From contig NZ_JAMYFE010000024.1 in the NCBI RefSeq assembly GCF_024129865.1, positions 1 through 64,000 of the forward strand: a DNA stretch of 64,000 bases. Reading direction: 5' to 3'. The translations under genes and the position numbers were made by a program. The number at the start of each line of letters is the position of its first letter. Positions within the stretch are counted from its first letter, which is position 1. The stretch is from Stieleria tagensis. Lineage in GTDB: Bacteria > Planctomycetota > Planctomycetia > Pirellulales > Pirellulaceae. The notes beneath the pieces are model-generated. The model was not told the DNA's origin and did no database searches. It was given only the letters and a program-made list of their open reading frames with translations. Shown here one piece after another: positions 24,301 through 33,100 of the stretch.

Positions 24301-25335
24301 ACCGGATTGAACCAGTTGAAACGAGAGTTCATCTTCATTGCCGACGTTGTAGGACAAGAAAACCTGCTCTCCATCGAAAGCGTCAGCATTGAATCGTAAT
24401 TCATAGGTGAACTGATCCAGGTGTGCATCCAGCCCACCATCAGAAATCAGATAGGTATCATTCCCGGTTTGATTGATCGACAACCCCGCCGCCCCGGACT
24501 GGGTGACCACAATTGTGTCCGGCACGCTATCAAGGGTGTCCAGCCAGGTTCGTTGGACGACCTGTCCAAAGGCGACGTCAGTTTCAATCTGACCGAATTG
24601 AAATTCCAGATCCCAATCACCGCCCAAGCGAAAATGTCCCGTCGGGTCGTCGCTTGCGCTCACATCGCAGTCACACAACGCCGCGATGGATTCGATCAGA
24701 TCTCGCCCTGCCTGGGTCGCTGCCAGATCACAACCATAGATCAGCACGTCAGCGCCGTCATCCATTGCGTTGCGCCAGGAAGCGATGTCACCGGCGTATC
24801 CCGAAAGAGTTTCATTTCCCAGAGTGCTGGTTCCCAGCTGCAGACCAGCTGAATCACTATGGCCGAGCAGATGGATCGCATCGACCCCGCTTAACTGTTG
24901 AAGTGAGTCCGTGATCTGTTTGACTCCGTCGCTGTCCGCAGCGATTTCGATGACGACCCATTCGATCCGGCCTGGATCTTGTTCCCGCAGGCCACCGACC
25001 AGTGTCTCATAGTCACGGACGTTTTGATCGACGAACACCACTTCCCGGCGAAGTGCCTCACGTTCCTGATTGCCCCAATCCTGGGCGGCAAGATCCGCGT
25101 CGTGATCCGAGAAATTTGAATCTGGCGTGGTCGGGAACATCGCTTCGGCGGCAGCCTGATCGACCAACGCATCGAGCATCTCGGCATCGGAATTGGGCAA
25201 CAACACGTCGCCATCCGGACCATCCGCGCTCAACAATACTCGGTCTTCGAGTTGCAAGAAATCAAAGACGCGTGCGCCAGAAGTTGCTGCCACGGCTAGT
25301 GTTCCAAGGATTTGTGTGGGGCGAGTGGGTTCCAT
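18343..25335 (-). CDS. Giant multidomain surface protein (DUF4347, LamG, C-type lectin, cadherin-like)
   Basis: Secreted or envelope-anchored protein of about 2,330 residues. In order: LEDRVLLSA near residues 29-37, the planctomycete N-terminal signature; a DUF4347-type domain at about 98-262 (VDAIHLLGHSDSAGLQLG, DVLIYGCDLAATQAG); a LamG-like domain at about 285-500; a C-type-lectin-like domain at about 545-700 (SYANFDPGQPDD); CSPG/cadherin-like repeats; a long beta-rich region starting with VVVWDGGGVSDDWSDPLNWD; more cadherin-like repeats with bracketed Asp motifs; a Gly/Gln-rich linker; and two membrane segments near the C-terminus. Earlier starts up to 25524 would overlap the flippase gene; I chose the ATG at 25333-25335, which leaves a short head before the signature. 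Adhesion or cell-surface structure is inferred. Confidence 0.85.
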   Translation of the reverse strand: MEPTRPTQILGTLAVAATSGARVFDFLQLEDRVLLSADGPDGDVLLPNSDAEMLDALVDQAAAEAMFPTTPDSNFSDHDADLAAQDWGNQEREALRREVVFVDQNVRDYETLVGGLREQDPGRIEWVVIEIAADSDGVKQITDSLQQLSGVDAIHLLGHSDSAGLQLGTSTLGNETLSGYAGDIASWRNAMDDGADVLIYGCDLAATQAGRDLIESIAALCDCDVSASDDPTGHFRLGGDWDLEFQFGQIETDVAFGQVVQRTWLDTLDSVPDTIVVTQSGAAGLSINQTGNDTYLISDGGLDAHLDQFTYELRFNADAFDGEQVFLSYNVGNEDELSFQLVQSGHQFELDIAAGDPLNSSAIDYVALLTDGQDHTVSVTWENQFGSWQIFVDGQSVDQGTGYQIGQQVRTNGRFVFGQEQDAEDADYDPDQNFRGVLYGARLFDDIRSPTEITANYAGGVSNREPGLIAQWDFREGVVDGVLADSVGQLHLRPATIAGGVFESNDTPLTLAVDTSSRNGTIVGQVQAQDPGRQAVLEVLLADDPGLFYSASNDKFYKLVGTDLTWDDSLSLAQSSELLGLTGQLLSIHSEGENQLVQQIAIASGQDVWLSATDRGHEGDFYWTENGTEVAPVWLGGPAGNAANGSYANFDPGQPDDFLGQDHVLLHQSDGSWDDIDGTAVAGLIIQWDADDVLDQVAPIEYSIESQSLPGAFAIDPDTGQITVADRSQFDPTHPVAPTVTVSAIPPSGVPSVQTFAIELLVANQAPTLDRVGPASVDEAMSVILSDGLLSTSDPEQLPNELQYILTTAAQHGDLLRDGVALSAGQSFTQQDVIDGVVQYNHSGVHVATDQFDFIVTDGQGAGSTGTFEFVVNLSDDPVLLSGPDAVVTDEDIAIEFGPSGVGVFDLFDEESDTLTLQLTAIDASLSAVVPFGLTQIDDDGSDGTLRWVGQQAEITQALNSLQLLTHPGFNGITSLTVSVSDASSTSIHTVEIEVAPVAHVVVWDGGGVSDDWSDPLNWDLDRVPRADDTVVFDATSGTDSVIDAAFNGAVSVIRVDTGFVGEISQQADMLVGDVHFSGGSLVTSGSDWTVLGDWIADGGTIDLNASELDVVGDFILDSAVSISNGTVRVAGDAVIAVSSWAGSNRLELVGDTDQLLSAGGGVGSIGSLTINKSDGNAVITDSFRMSGNLDVVRGGVDASGLDLILSSGSSATIDNQIGPLGSLEIDATSAKTIRGTLDVIGTTQLTNVALLNGGTIRALGDVVADDNVYSGTTTLELGGSGDQNLTTDGGRGMIRNLLINKSGGTATALEDLELAGNVTYLDGNLDTSAVTTRFTSINMVIDTGTLNFGRVEFIGFVDADIVGSLNVQGDVVFNQVFTVAGGQITTTGDVISYDATVLGNTALKLVGSGDQMIFADDLPDGDLVIDKPAGRVLLGDDLLLNGSSQNIRLVQGEIVLSGQRIETPGTVSIESGRLSGFGQVAGDLQIDSFATVVLDGTSASPSGRDQIRVSGELAISPGATLSLDVSGFSGGGLFDALIVYGNRSGQFDNVELQGNLNGWIPHLVYDDVNGVLGMFLNTPPNGRIDDIIVFEDASETLIDLAAAFDDIEHQDSDLTYALINNSDPTLFNSVTIDQANGTLAIQYAADQNGEADLTLRVSDPLGDSVDVTFHVTITAQDDRPTLVVGIIDVGEGDSVTLTAVHLEGVDIDTDPNQLIYNVVSGPSHGEVLVDGIPATVFSQGQLELGHVAYSHDDSEHFSDSITIELSDATSTLPQQTLQIVIEPRNDQSPTIYTDAGGDSASLARFENDSLVTIVQATDADLPGDVIHYSISGGSDAAEFTIDVMTGQLSFCNNPDAENPRDQNGDGVYHVIVMADDGLAADTQTLWVSVHDVNEFDADRMIDRDPSANQIDVDAATGSAVGITVQATDDDVSNNVISYSLITDDGGRFVIDPITGVVTTSGRFDWSVDAPTRQIVVRATSSDTSFVDQLIDVELFRSNTAPVARNDSWTTNASQSIQSAAPGVMANDYDPDGDSLTTILVAGPTQGTVQLLSNGQFQYTPANGFHGTDVFQYRVSDGITVSNVARVTIQVVVGNVADTGGAPQGGTEPAPSTGLPDGNLGYQPMHPGTTTYGSDGNDASGSQGGSAITDQSGDPFWGDRESQQESEAVEYFDGARQGAGAQEGRGDESSDSELAHQIESENTAFLQLVYHELFAGMVDQDIQIADSSQELRQLERLLQQDLKQAILWDMWDHPDMSPIERPVTMFIGSAGAALGLFSIGYVTWAVRGGAFLSVLASSLPSWRFIDPTSLLTAYRSHNQNTSDGVDQIMS

Positions 25336-25450
25336 TGAAAAGTTAGCTCGCCACAGCTTTAGCCCGATGACAAATCCTTGGGAAAACAATCTGAAAGCAG
25401 GCCCGAGAACCCGTCTATCCCGGACCATCGCACCTGTGGGGGGAGGAACT

Positions 25451-26971
25451 CTAACAAGATCCGCTACCGCAGAGACGTCGTAGGCGCGGATCATGACTCC
25501 AACGAGCAATGATCTGCCGAGCATCCTGACTGACGACCAGGACGGCGATCACACTGACGATGGCAACCCATGGGCCGGCGACCAAACAAGCGGGCCAAAG
25601 CGTGATGAAACAGGTGGATTGATCCAATCGAAAGCCGCATGCCCACAGCGCGACCCAAATGCCCAACAGCACAATTCCATGAGAGCACAAGGTTGCAACC
25701 ACCGCACCATGCAATCCCCAACGAGGCAACAGGAACGCGTTGAGAGCGAGGTTTGCCGCCAGTCCGATTGCCAGCGCCAGCCCAGCCCATTTGCCTTGCT
25801 CGGTCACCCACAAATAGTTTTGCGCGATCGTCGCCAGTGCCGCCCAAATACAAAATGTGAATGCCATGGGCATCAACGTCAAACCGGCTTGATAACGATC
25901 TTGTAGCAATGTCGTAAACAACGTCGGTGCGATCCAAAGTGCCACTGCAGCGCCCAGGGTAAATAGTGCGCTGATGGCAAACAAGGTTTCTCGCAGCCGC
26001 GTTCGCACGGCTTGTTTTTGCCCTGCTTCCCAATCAGCAGCCAAATACGGTAACAGCACACCGCTGATCATTGTCGCCAAACTCATCAACAGCACCGGGA
26101 TGATTCGGCCGCTGTGGTATTGGCCCACTGCGGCCTGACCGATGCTTTCGCCACCAGCGGTTAAATGCAAAATCATATAGCGGTCGGACAATTCAAATAG
26201 ATTTGCCAGCAGGTTCATTACCCACAGCGCCCCCGCATACGGCAAAATCCGTCGCCACATTTTCGAGGTGTTCAGCGGCGAACCACTGACCGGTAACCCC
26301 CGCCAGCCTCGTGCCAATGTGATCATCCCTGGAATAATCGCCAGCAAGGTTGCGACGGCAAACACCAACACCAAACCGGTCAGTCCACCACCGATGCTTA
26401 GCCAAGTCACTCCCAATAGCGTGAAACCCACACTCTGGATGAACTGCATCGACGACACGATGCGCACCTGGCGGAGTGCCGAAACCAATTCGTTGACAAA
26501 GTAGTAGACAATGATGGACAAGACGCCGATGCCGACCGCATGAACCAATGCCCGATTCTGGGGCTGCAGAAAAATCAGCCAGCCGAACCAATCCGGTGCC
26601 CCAAACAGCGCCGCTAGAAAGACCAAGGCGCAGACAATGGTTCCGATTGCCAATCGCCTAACGAATGCGTTCAAGTGTCCGCGACTGCGATAGTGTTCGA
26701 CAAACCGTGGCAACGATCCCGGCATGCCCATCAGCATGATCGGAGTGATCATGGTGATAAACCCGAATGCCATCGCCCACTGACCGACCGAGGCATCATC
26801 CATCAACCGGCAAAACAAAATCCCGCGAAAAAAACCAAAAGCACGCTGAACCACCGTCATCGCCAACATCACCAGCATGCCTGTTGCCAACGAATCGGCG
26901 ACAAAACTTTGGGGATTGGTTTCAGTGTTTGAAGGTTTGCGTGGCACAACAATCGGTCTACAGCGGATCAA
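25451..26971 (-). CDS. Flippase-type polysaccharide transporter
   Basis: Integral membrane protein of 506 residues with about 12-14 hydrophobic segments, of the MATE/Wzx-like (MOP) superfamily that flips lipid-linked oligosaccharides. Seen: FGFFRGILFCRLMD and GQWAMAFGFITMITPI near the N-terminus, the repeated layout of long hydrophobic stretches, and VTEQGKWAGLALAIGLAANL in the second half, typical of the family. The start is TTG, backed by a GAGGAG site 4 nt before it. The gene lies upstream of the giant surface protein on the same strand; export of a glycan attached to that protein is only a guess. Confidence 0.82.
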   Translation of the reverse strand: MIRCRPIVVPRKPSNTETNPQSFVADSLATGMLVMLAMTVVQRAFGFFRGILFCRLMDDASVGQWAMAFGFITMITPIMLMGMPGSLPRFVEHYRSRGHLNAFVRRLAIGTIVCALVFLAALFGAPDWFGWLIFLQPQNRALVHAVGIGVLSIIVYYFVNELVSALRQVRIVSSMQFIQSVGFTLLGVTWLSIGGGLTGLVLVFAVATLLAIIPGMITLARGWRGLPVSGSPLNTSKMWRRILPYAGALWVMNLLANLFELSDRYMILHLTAGGESIGQAAVGQYHSGRIIPVLLMSLATMISGVLLPYLAADWEAGQKQAVRTRLRETLFAISALFTLGAAVALWIAPTLFTTLLQDRYQAGLTLMPMAFTFCIWAALATIAQNYLWVTEQGKWAGLALAIGLAANLALNAFLLPRWGLHGAVVATLCSHGIVLLGIWVALWACGFRLDQSTCFITLWPACLVAGPWVAIVSVIAVLVVSQDARQIIARWSHDPRLRRLCGSGSC

Positions 26972-26975
26972 GAAA

Positions 26976-26981
26976 CTCCTC
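26976..26981 (-). promoter_or_regulatory. Ribosome binding site for the flippase TTG start
   Basis: GAGGAG on the minus strand, 4 nt before TTG at 26969-26971. It supports this start over later ATG codons inside the first membrane segment. Confidence 0.6.
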
Positions 26982-27136
26982 GTAGAACCATGGCTCGCCG
27001 CAGCGACGAACGAGCCGTTGAAGGATCACTGCAGACCCAAATCAGCCCAGCCGAATCGGCGTCCTCCGAATAGAACGGCTGTAGCGTTTATCCGGATCTG
27101 TCGAAGACGAGTGCAGGACGGATGGCACCGGACTCG

Positions 27137-28183
27137 CTATCGCTTGACGGCGCTGATGAATCCGCGGTCGGCGACGGTGTCGACGTAGGGTCCAACATCA
27201 AACCCAAATTCTTCCAGAATGCTGCCGTATTCCGCTGCGCTATAACATTTACCTTGTGTGATATTGACCAACAGCACTGAATATTCGGCCACCGGCAATG
27301 GACCTGTTTTGTCGTCGTTCAAAAAGGTTTCGTGAATGATCACTCGACCACCCGAAGGCAGTGTTTCAGCGGTCTTGGAAATCAATTCACGGACTTGGGG
27401 AAAATCCCAATCATGCAAAACATTGGACAACAGCACACAATCGACATCGCTGGGCCAGGGATCACTGAACATGTTTCCCGTCACGACCTTGATCCGATCA
27501 GCCAATTCATGGCGTTCAATCTCGGCAAGCGTCAGCCGATCGACGGGAGCCTGTTCGAAAACGGTGGCTCGCATGCCAGGGTGCTTGGAAACCATCGTCG
27601 ACGAATAGATGCCGGATCCGCCACCAACATCCAACAAATGCTGGCACGATTCAATCAATGGCGCGGCCGCATCAGCCAACACTTGCCCCATCGCGGTGCC
27701 ACGACAATTCATCAAATCCGTGAATCCTTTGGCAAACGATTCGTCCATCATTGATTGATGCCAATCGTTGCCGTCGTCTTTGGCCTGCCAGTTGGCCGGT
27801 CGATCATGCTGCAACACTTGCAGACAACCCTCGGCAATCGGCGAATCCAAGATCGGTGCGTAGTAAGGTCCCAGGAACCAAGGCGACGAATCAACCAGGT
27901 GTTCACGTCCCATCGCGGTCAACTGGTGCACCCCGCTTGCCGCGTCCGATTCGATCAATCCACTAGCGCGGCAGAGTGTTAACAACACGTCCAAGGGGCG
28001 CGCCGCCAATTTAAATTCGGATTGAATCTGGTCCGTTGTCGCGCCATCACAATCGTCCAACCAAGTGAACAAGTTGAGTTTGCCGATCGCCACGCCCAAC
28101 ATATCTGCGGCATATTGACGATCTCGAAAACGCAACAATTGGGCAGGGTCGGTGGTCGGATTCCGAGTTAAATCAAAAGCCAT
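27137..28183 (-). CDS. SAM-dependent O-methyltransferase (family 2)
   Basis: Class I methyltransferase of 348 residues of the O-methyltransferase 2 type (plant and polyketide O-methyltransferases, acetylserotonin O-methyltransferase). An N-terminal winged-helix dimerisation domain (residues about 15-110) is followed by the SAM site LLDVGGGSGIYSS near 187 and the family motif LLSNVLHDWDFPQVRELI near 257, whose His is the usual catalytic base. The substrate is unknown. It lies 67 bp after a lipoprotein gene and about 165 bp before the flippase gene on the same strand, with no clear shared pathway. Confidence 0.88.
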   Translation of the reverse strand: MAFDLTRNPTTDPAQLLRFRDRQYAADMLGVAIGKLNLFTWLDDCDGATTDQIQSEFKLAARPLDVLLTLCRASGLIESDAASGVHQLTAMGREHLVDSSPWFLGPYYAPILDSPIAEGCLQVLQHDRPANWQAKDDGNDWHQSMMDESFAKGFTDLMNCRGTAMGQVLADAAAPLIESCQHLLDVGGGSGIYSSTMVSKHPGMRATVFEQAPVDRLTLAEIERHELADRIKVVTGNMFSDPWPSDVDCVLLSNVLHDWDFPQVRELISKTAETLPSGGRVIIHETFLNDDKTGPLPVAEYSVLLVNITQGKCYSAAEYGSILEEFGFDVGPYVDTVADRGFISAVKR

Positions 28184-28250
28184 GAATCAAACGATGCCAA
28201 GGGAAAAAGAATCACTTCAATGAACAGACAATGGAGGCGTTAACGCACCA

Positions 28251-30023
28251 CTAATTTTTGATCAGTTGATCAACGATCGATTCCAATTGACGACCGGTGA
28301 AATCCAACGCTTCGACATAACCCTGTTGATTGAAAACCGCAACAAAGGGCAACGATACCAATCCGAATCTTGCGGCGACCGGATTGGCAACGCTCTGGGT
28401 TGCGGAAGACAGACTGCGGAAACTTGGAAACCCGAGTTCTTGTTGGGCTAAAGACTCTCGCAGCGGAGCTTCTTCGGGATCCAGATTCATCCCCACAATC
28501 ACGACCTCGTCGGGATGGCGTTGCTGAATCTCTTTTAGCATGGGGACGACTTGCAGCGAGTACGGAAAACTGATCGCCCAGAATGGCATCAAGACAATTT
28601 TGCCTTGATACTCACTGGCATTGACTCCCTTTCCATCGACCGAAGGCAAGCGATCGAAATCGAATCGGGTGCCGATCACCTGCTGGCGTGTTTTCCGTGC
28701 CTTGTCAGCGGTTTGGACTTCTTCGGTCGTTGGTTCCTCTGGATCGGTGAACTGTTCCTGTAGCAATGAAAATGTTGCTTCCACAAACGGATCACGATCG
28801 GCTGCTTCCAATTGCAATGCTGCGCTGGCCAAATACTGAACCGTTTCCATGTCGGGTGCCTGCGAGATCAGTTCACGCACGACATCGGACCATTGATCCA
28901 CGGTGACATTTTCATCACCCAGAATCTGCAACAACAATCGGTCCGCTGATTCAAACTTGGTCGTTCCCGCAGCGTCCGTCGCCACTTTTGCGATCAACTT
29001 GTCCGACGACTCACCGTAGAGAGACAGGATTCGCTCGCGTATTTTGGCGGCGTGGTCGAGTTGTCCATAGCGAGCGAGCATTTGGCGAGCCCGACCCATC
29101 ACCAGAATCGAGGGGATGTCCGATGAGGGATGCGGATGAACGCCCTCAACCAGCGTGACAATTTTGTCCGCGGCGTCCGGTTTACCGGCTTGCAAATCGT
29201 CGACCGCAAAACCGATTAACACGATTCGACTGTCACTGGCAATTGTCGCTTCGGGCGACTCCAGGTTGGTTTCTGCCAGCGTCTCCAATTCGTCGGCTGC
29301 GGTGACATCTCCCATCGCGGCGAGATGGGAGAGGGCCTGTAGCTGTCCGCGTCGACCGGCGATCCGCTGCGCCTCGCTGGCGTCCGAGTGATCGATCAGC
29401 TTTTGCGCTGCTTCGAGCTTCTTTTTGGCGATGACCTTCATCATCTTGCTGGCTTCCAACTGATCCGCCATTTTGGTCTGGGTCAGTTGCATGTCATGGT
29501 CAGCTCCTTCAAGAAACCCGGCCAATTCGTTTGGCGTTAGGTCATCGCGAAACGAACGTTGTTCGGCGCGCGATGCCATCGAACCATCACTCGGTTCACG
29601 GGGTTGGTCCAAGACGCCCGGCGGCGCGGGAGTTTGTTCAGCCAAGGGAAATCCAGTGGGACGGTCCGCTGCCGAATTTGCTGCGTCGGAACCTGCCGGG
29701 GGAGCGTTTGGTGGCGCTGGCGCCATCGATCCGCTGTTCTGCAGTGACCGTTGGCTCGCGGCTCCGTCGGCTCGATTGGCCGAATCTGGCAACGGCACTT
29801 TTGACGACGTGAAGGAATCGGCCCCCACGTCTGGTTCGACTCCTTTGGCCATTAGATCGGCCGCACTGTCAATTCCAGGCGTGGACGGATCGTCGGACGA
29901 TTGGTTGTCCGATTCCGCGGACTGTTTGCCCGACGAGCATCCCGGCAGTAGAGAGATGCCGGTCAGGAGGACCAATGAGAGCAGAGAATGGAAAACCGCC
30001 CCGTGAACATTGCAGTTGGGCAT
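28251..30023 (-). CDS. Lipoprotein with helical repeats and cysteine-less thioredoxin fold
   Basis: Exported lipoprotein of 590 residues: signal peptide with lipobox SLLPGC, lipid anchor at C29. A low-complexity Ser/Pro/Ala stretch follows (30-140), then alpha-helical repeat-like sequence (about 150-430). The C-terminal 135 residues resemble the TlpA/AhpC thioredoxin fold (GKIVLMPFWAISFPYSLQVV, then VVIVGMNLDPEE and a cis-Pro-like SLPFVAVFNQQGYV). The place of the CxxC pair reads SFPYS, so the redox cysteines are missing and thiol exchange is not expected. A scaffold or binding role in the periplasm is inferred. Confidence 0.85.
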   Translation of the reverse strand: MPNCNVHGAVFHSLLSLVLLTGISLLPGCSSGKQSAESDNQSSDDPSTPGIDSAADLMAKGVEPDVGADSFTSSKVPLPDSANRADGAASQRSLQNSGSMAPAPPNAPPAGSDAANSAADRPTGFPLAEQTPAPPGVLDQPREPSDGSMASRAEQRSFRDDLTPNELAGFLEGADHDMQLTQTKMADQLEASKMMKVIAKKKLEAAQKLIDHSDASEAQRIAGRRGQLQALSHLAAMGDVTAADELETLAETNLESPEATIASDSRIVLIGFAVDDLQAGKPDAADKIVTLVEGVHPHPSSDIPSILVMGRARQMLARYGQLDHAAKIRERILSLYGESSDKLIAKVATDAAGTTKFESADRLLLQILGDENVTVDQWSDVVRELISQAPDMETVQYLASAALQLEAADRDPFVEATFSLLQEQFTDPEEPTTEEVQTADKARKTRQQVIGTRFDFDRLPSVDGKGVNASEYQGKIVLMPFWAISFPYSLQVVPMLKEIQQRHPDEVVIVGMNLDPEEAPLRESLAQQELGFPSFRSLSSATQSVANPVAARFGLVSLPFVAVFNQQGYVEALDFTGRQLESIVDQLIKN

Positions 30024-30104
30024 TGAATCAGCATGGGAATGCGAATGAGAAAACCGTTCCCGATCAACTATATCGCATACGATTGTTTTCGACCGCCCCA
30101 GATC

Positions 30105-33100
30105 CTAGTGGGAATCCAGCAAGCGGAGCAATTCGTCGATCGCCAACTGCAGATCATCGTCTTTGTCATCGCGATTGATTTCACGCAACCAGTCCGTGAC
30201 TTCATCGGCTTGTTGGCTGGGTAAACGCTCGGAATCGCCATTGGCGGTGTCCTGGTCGGCGGCACCGGCTTCCAACGGTGCGTCGTTGATCGGCCCGGTG
30301 GGATTCTGCGCCAGGGGTGCGGCTGCTGCCGGCGGCGCGATGCCATGACTGCGGATCGCACCACGAACCGCGTGCGAATCGACGCCATCGGCCGGCTGGT
30401 TCGAATCGGCTGGCTCATTGGAATCGGCGTTGTTTTCGGCATCATGGTTGCCGACCGCACCGCCATTATTCTGCAACGTGTTTAGAAAGTTGATGACCAA
30501 CAACGCGTCGAGCGCGCTAACTTGGCCGTCACCGTTGACATCGTATCCATAGCCCGTATCGCCGGGGCCGACGGGACCGGGGCCGTACAGGTTCAGATAG
30601 TTAATAATGGCCAACGCATCGAGCGGTGTGACATTCCCGTTGCCGTCGACATCGTATGGATTATCGTCGTTATGGAACGGGCTTTCGTTCTCCAAAACTT
30701 CGATCACAAAGGTCTCCGAGAGCGCTGCAAAGATGCCGCTGCTATCCTGGGCGGTGATCGTCAATTCGATCTGCTCGGCATCCGATCGCAGCACCATCTG
30801 CCCGTCGAGCAACTTGAGCAGCGATCCATCGATTTCGAAACGCGGATCGTCGACGCTCAGGTGGTAACTATCCGCTGCGACAACGCCATCGAGTTGTACG
30901 TCGCCGACCGACGCCCCTGATTCCCACTCCATCACGGTTTCGTTGGACAACGTGATTTCGCCGACTTGTTCGGGAACATCCATCACGGGGATTCGCACTT
31001 CGGTCGACTTGCTGCTACCGGCACCATCATCGGCCGTCACGTTCAGCACGATCAACGTCTCGGCTTCATAGTCGATCGCGATGTCTTCCTTCAGACGCAG
31101 CTTGTTTCCCTCGGTCTGGAAACGATTGTCGTCAACAGAAAACGTCACGACTTGGTCAAAGTCTTCGTCAAATGCATCCAGCGTGGCGACGTAGGCTCCA
31201 AAATCGTTTTCGAACAGTTCCCGCTGAACCGCCCACAGTTCTGTCACCGGATCGTTTTCGTCTTCGATGTAGACCACCACGTCCGAGCCAAAGTATTCAT
31301 TGGCATCGCGATCAAAACCGCTGATCTCAAGCAATATTTCCGGTTCGTATTCAAAATTCAGACCGCCGTTGACCAATACCAGCGTCTGATCTTCGATACG
31401 GAATCGCGAATCCGAAACGCTTAGTTCGTATACGTCGCCCACATCTGGGTCTTCGATTTCCAGTGCACCGACTCGGTAGCGTCCCTCGGTGTGCTCGGGA
31501 ATTCCCGCCCCAGCCAAGCGAACGGCGCGGGGAATGTCCGGTCGAGAAGCGACTTCGACCGAAACCGTGATCGGATCGGAAACCGATTGCCCGTCATGGA
31601 ATTGGATAGAAAACGAATCCGAACCATTAAAATCTTGATCGGGAACGTAATTCAGCTCTCCATCGCTGCCGACACTGGCTTTGCCATGTTCTGGCGATTG
31701 GACAATCAAGGAAATCAAGCGATCTTGATCCGAATCGACCACCCAATCAGCCATTTCAGAAGCGCTGATCGAGAGCTGTTTGTCTTCGATGGCATCAAGT
31801 GACAACGAATCCACGGCAACGGGCGATTGATTTTCAGCGGGCCGCAATGCGCCAAATTCGATGTTCATGATGTCGTCGTCACGCTGGACCACGACCCGAT
31901 GCTCGGTGGGTTGGTCCAAACGGATCGTCGCAACCCCCGTTTCACCCAACAAAAACAGGGGACTGAGTGAGTCGCCAACAATCATCGCCTGCGGAGCCCC
32001 CAGGCCGGTCGTTGGCAGTGCTTGAGTCACCAGGCGTTTCCCGTCGCGAACATCCAATAACGAGAACACGGTTTCCGAATCGATCGTGGATACCGAAGCC
32101 AGCGCGTCGAAGCCAGGGATCAATGCCAGCGGTCCCGGCATTGGCGCGAACTGATGCAGTTCCGCAAAGTTTGCGTCAACGTCCAACACGCCAATGTTGC
32201 CGTGGGCATAACGAACCGCCAACAACCCGGCGGCGTCGTCAAAACTGACCAACTCGGTCGCGCCGACGAGAACCGTTTCGCTACCGGCGACCCAACCAGC
32301 CGCGCGATTGCTCCAGATCGACGCTTTCAGCGAAGGCACATCTTGAGAATCAAACTGCGTTGCGCCGTTTGTTGTCGCGACCGGCCAAGCCAGAATAGAT
32401 CGGCTGCCGAAATCTGACTCCGCCGTCAAATCGATCGCAGTCGATGTGGTCACCAATTGCGCACCCAGCGGCACACTAAATGGGGTCTCCTCGATTTCAA
32501 TCGCAGGCGACGCTTCTGCCGAAGCATCCGTGTCGGCACCAATACGAATCGCATGGATCAAGCTTTCGTCTTCACCGGCGGCTAACAGCAGTCCCAGCCC
32601 ATCGGTCCCCACAGCAGCCGAAACTTGGCCGCTGGCCGCGAAGACCTGTTGTGTCTGTCCATCACCCGAGGGAACCCACCACAATCCGGATTGCGACGCC
32701 CCGTCCAAATCGGTCGAACCAGCCACCAGCGACACCGGGAGCGAGCTGACCTGCCCCGCGCCGACTGTGGTTACCAATTCCGACGGCACAAAATTCAGTG
32801 GGAATTCGCTGGTTCGCGTCCCTGTGGTCTGAATCTGCAGTAATGCTCCGTCGGCCAGCACCTGCAATTGATCACCGCTGTGGAATCCACCGATCGATTG
32901 CTCGAATGATGCCGGCAGTGACTTTTGCGACACACCGGCAGGAAAAGTCTGACGCTGGGCGGCGGAACCGCTAAACAAGCGAACGGGATAGGTTCCTTTG
33001 TCCAGACCTTCAAATCGGAACTGGCCATCAGCGTCTGTGAGAGCGAATCGTTCGTCCGCATCGAGCGTGGCATTTTCGTTGGCATCGATATATGCCAATC

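Noticed and set aside
25336-25524. Upstream extension of the giant surface protein
   Set aside because: It would overlap the flippase gene by 74 bp and puts the N-terminal signature unusually far from the start.
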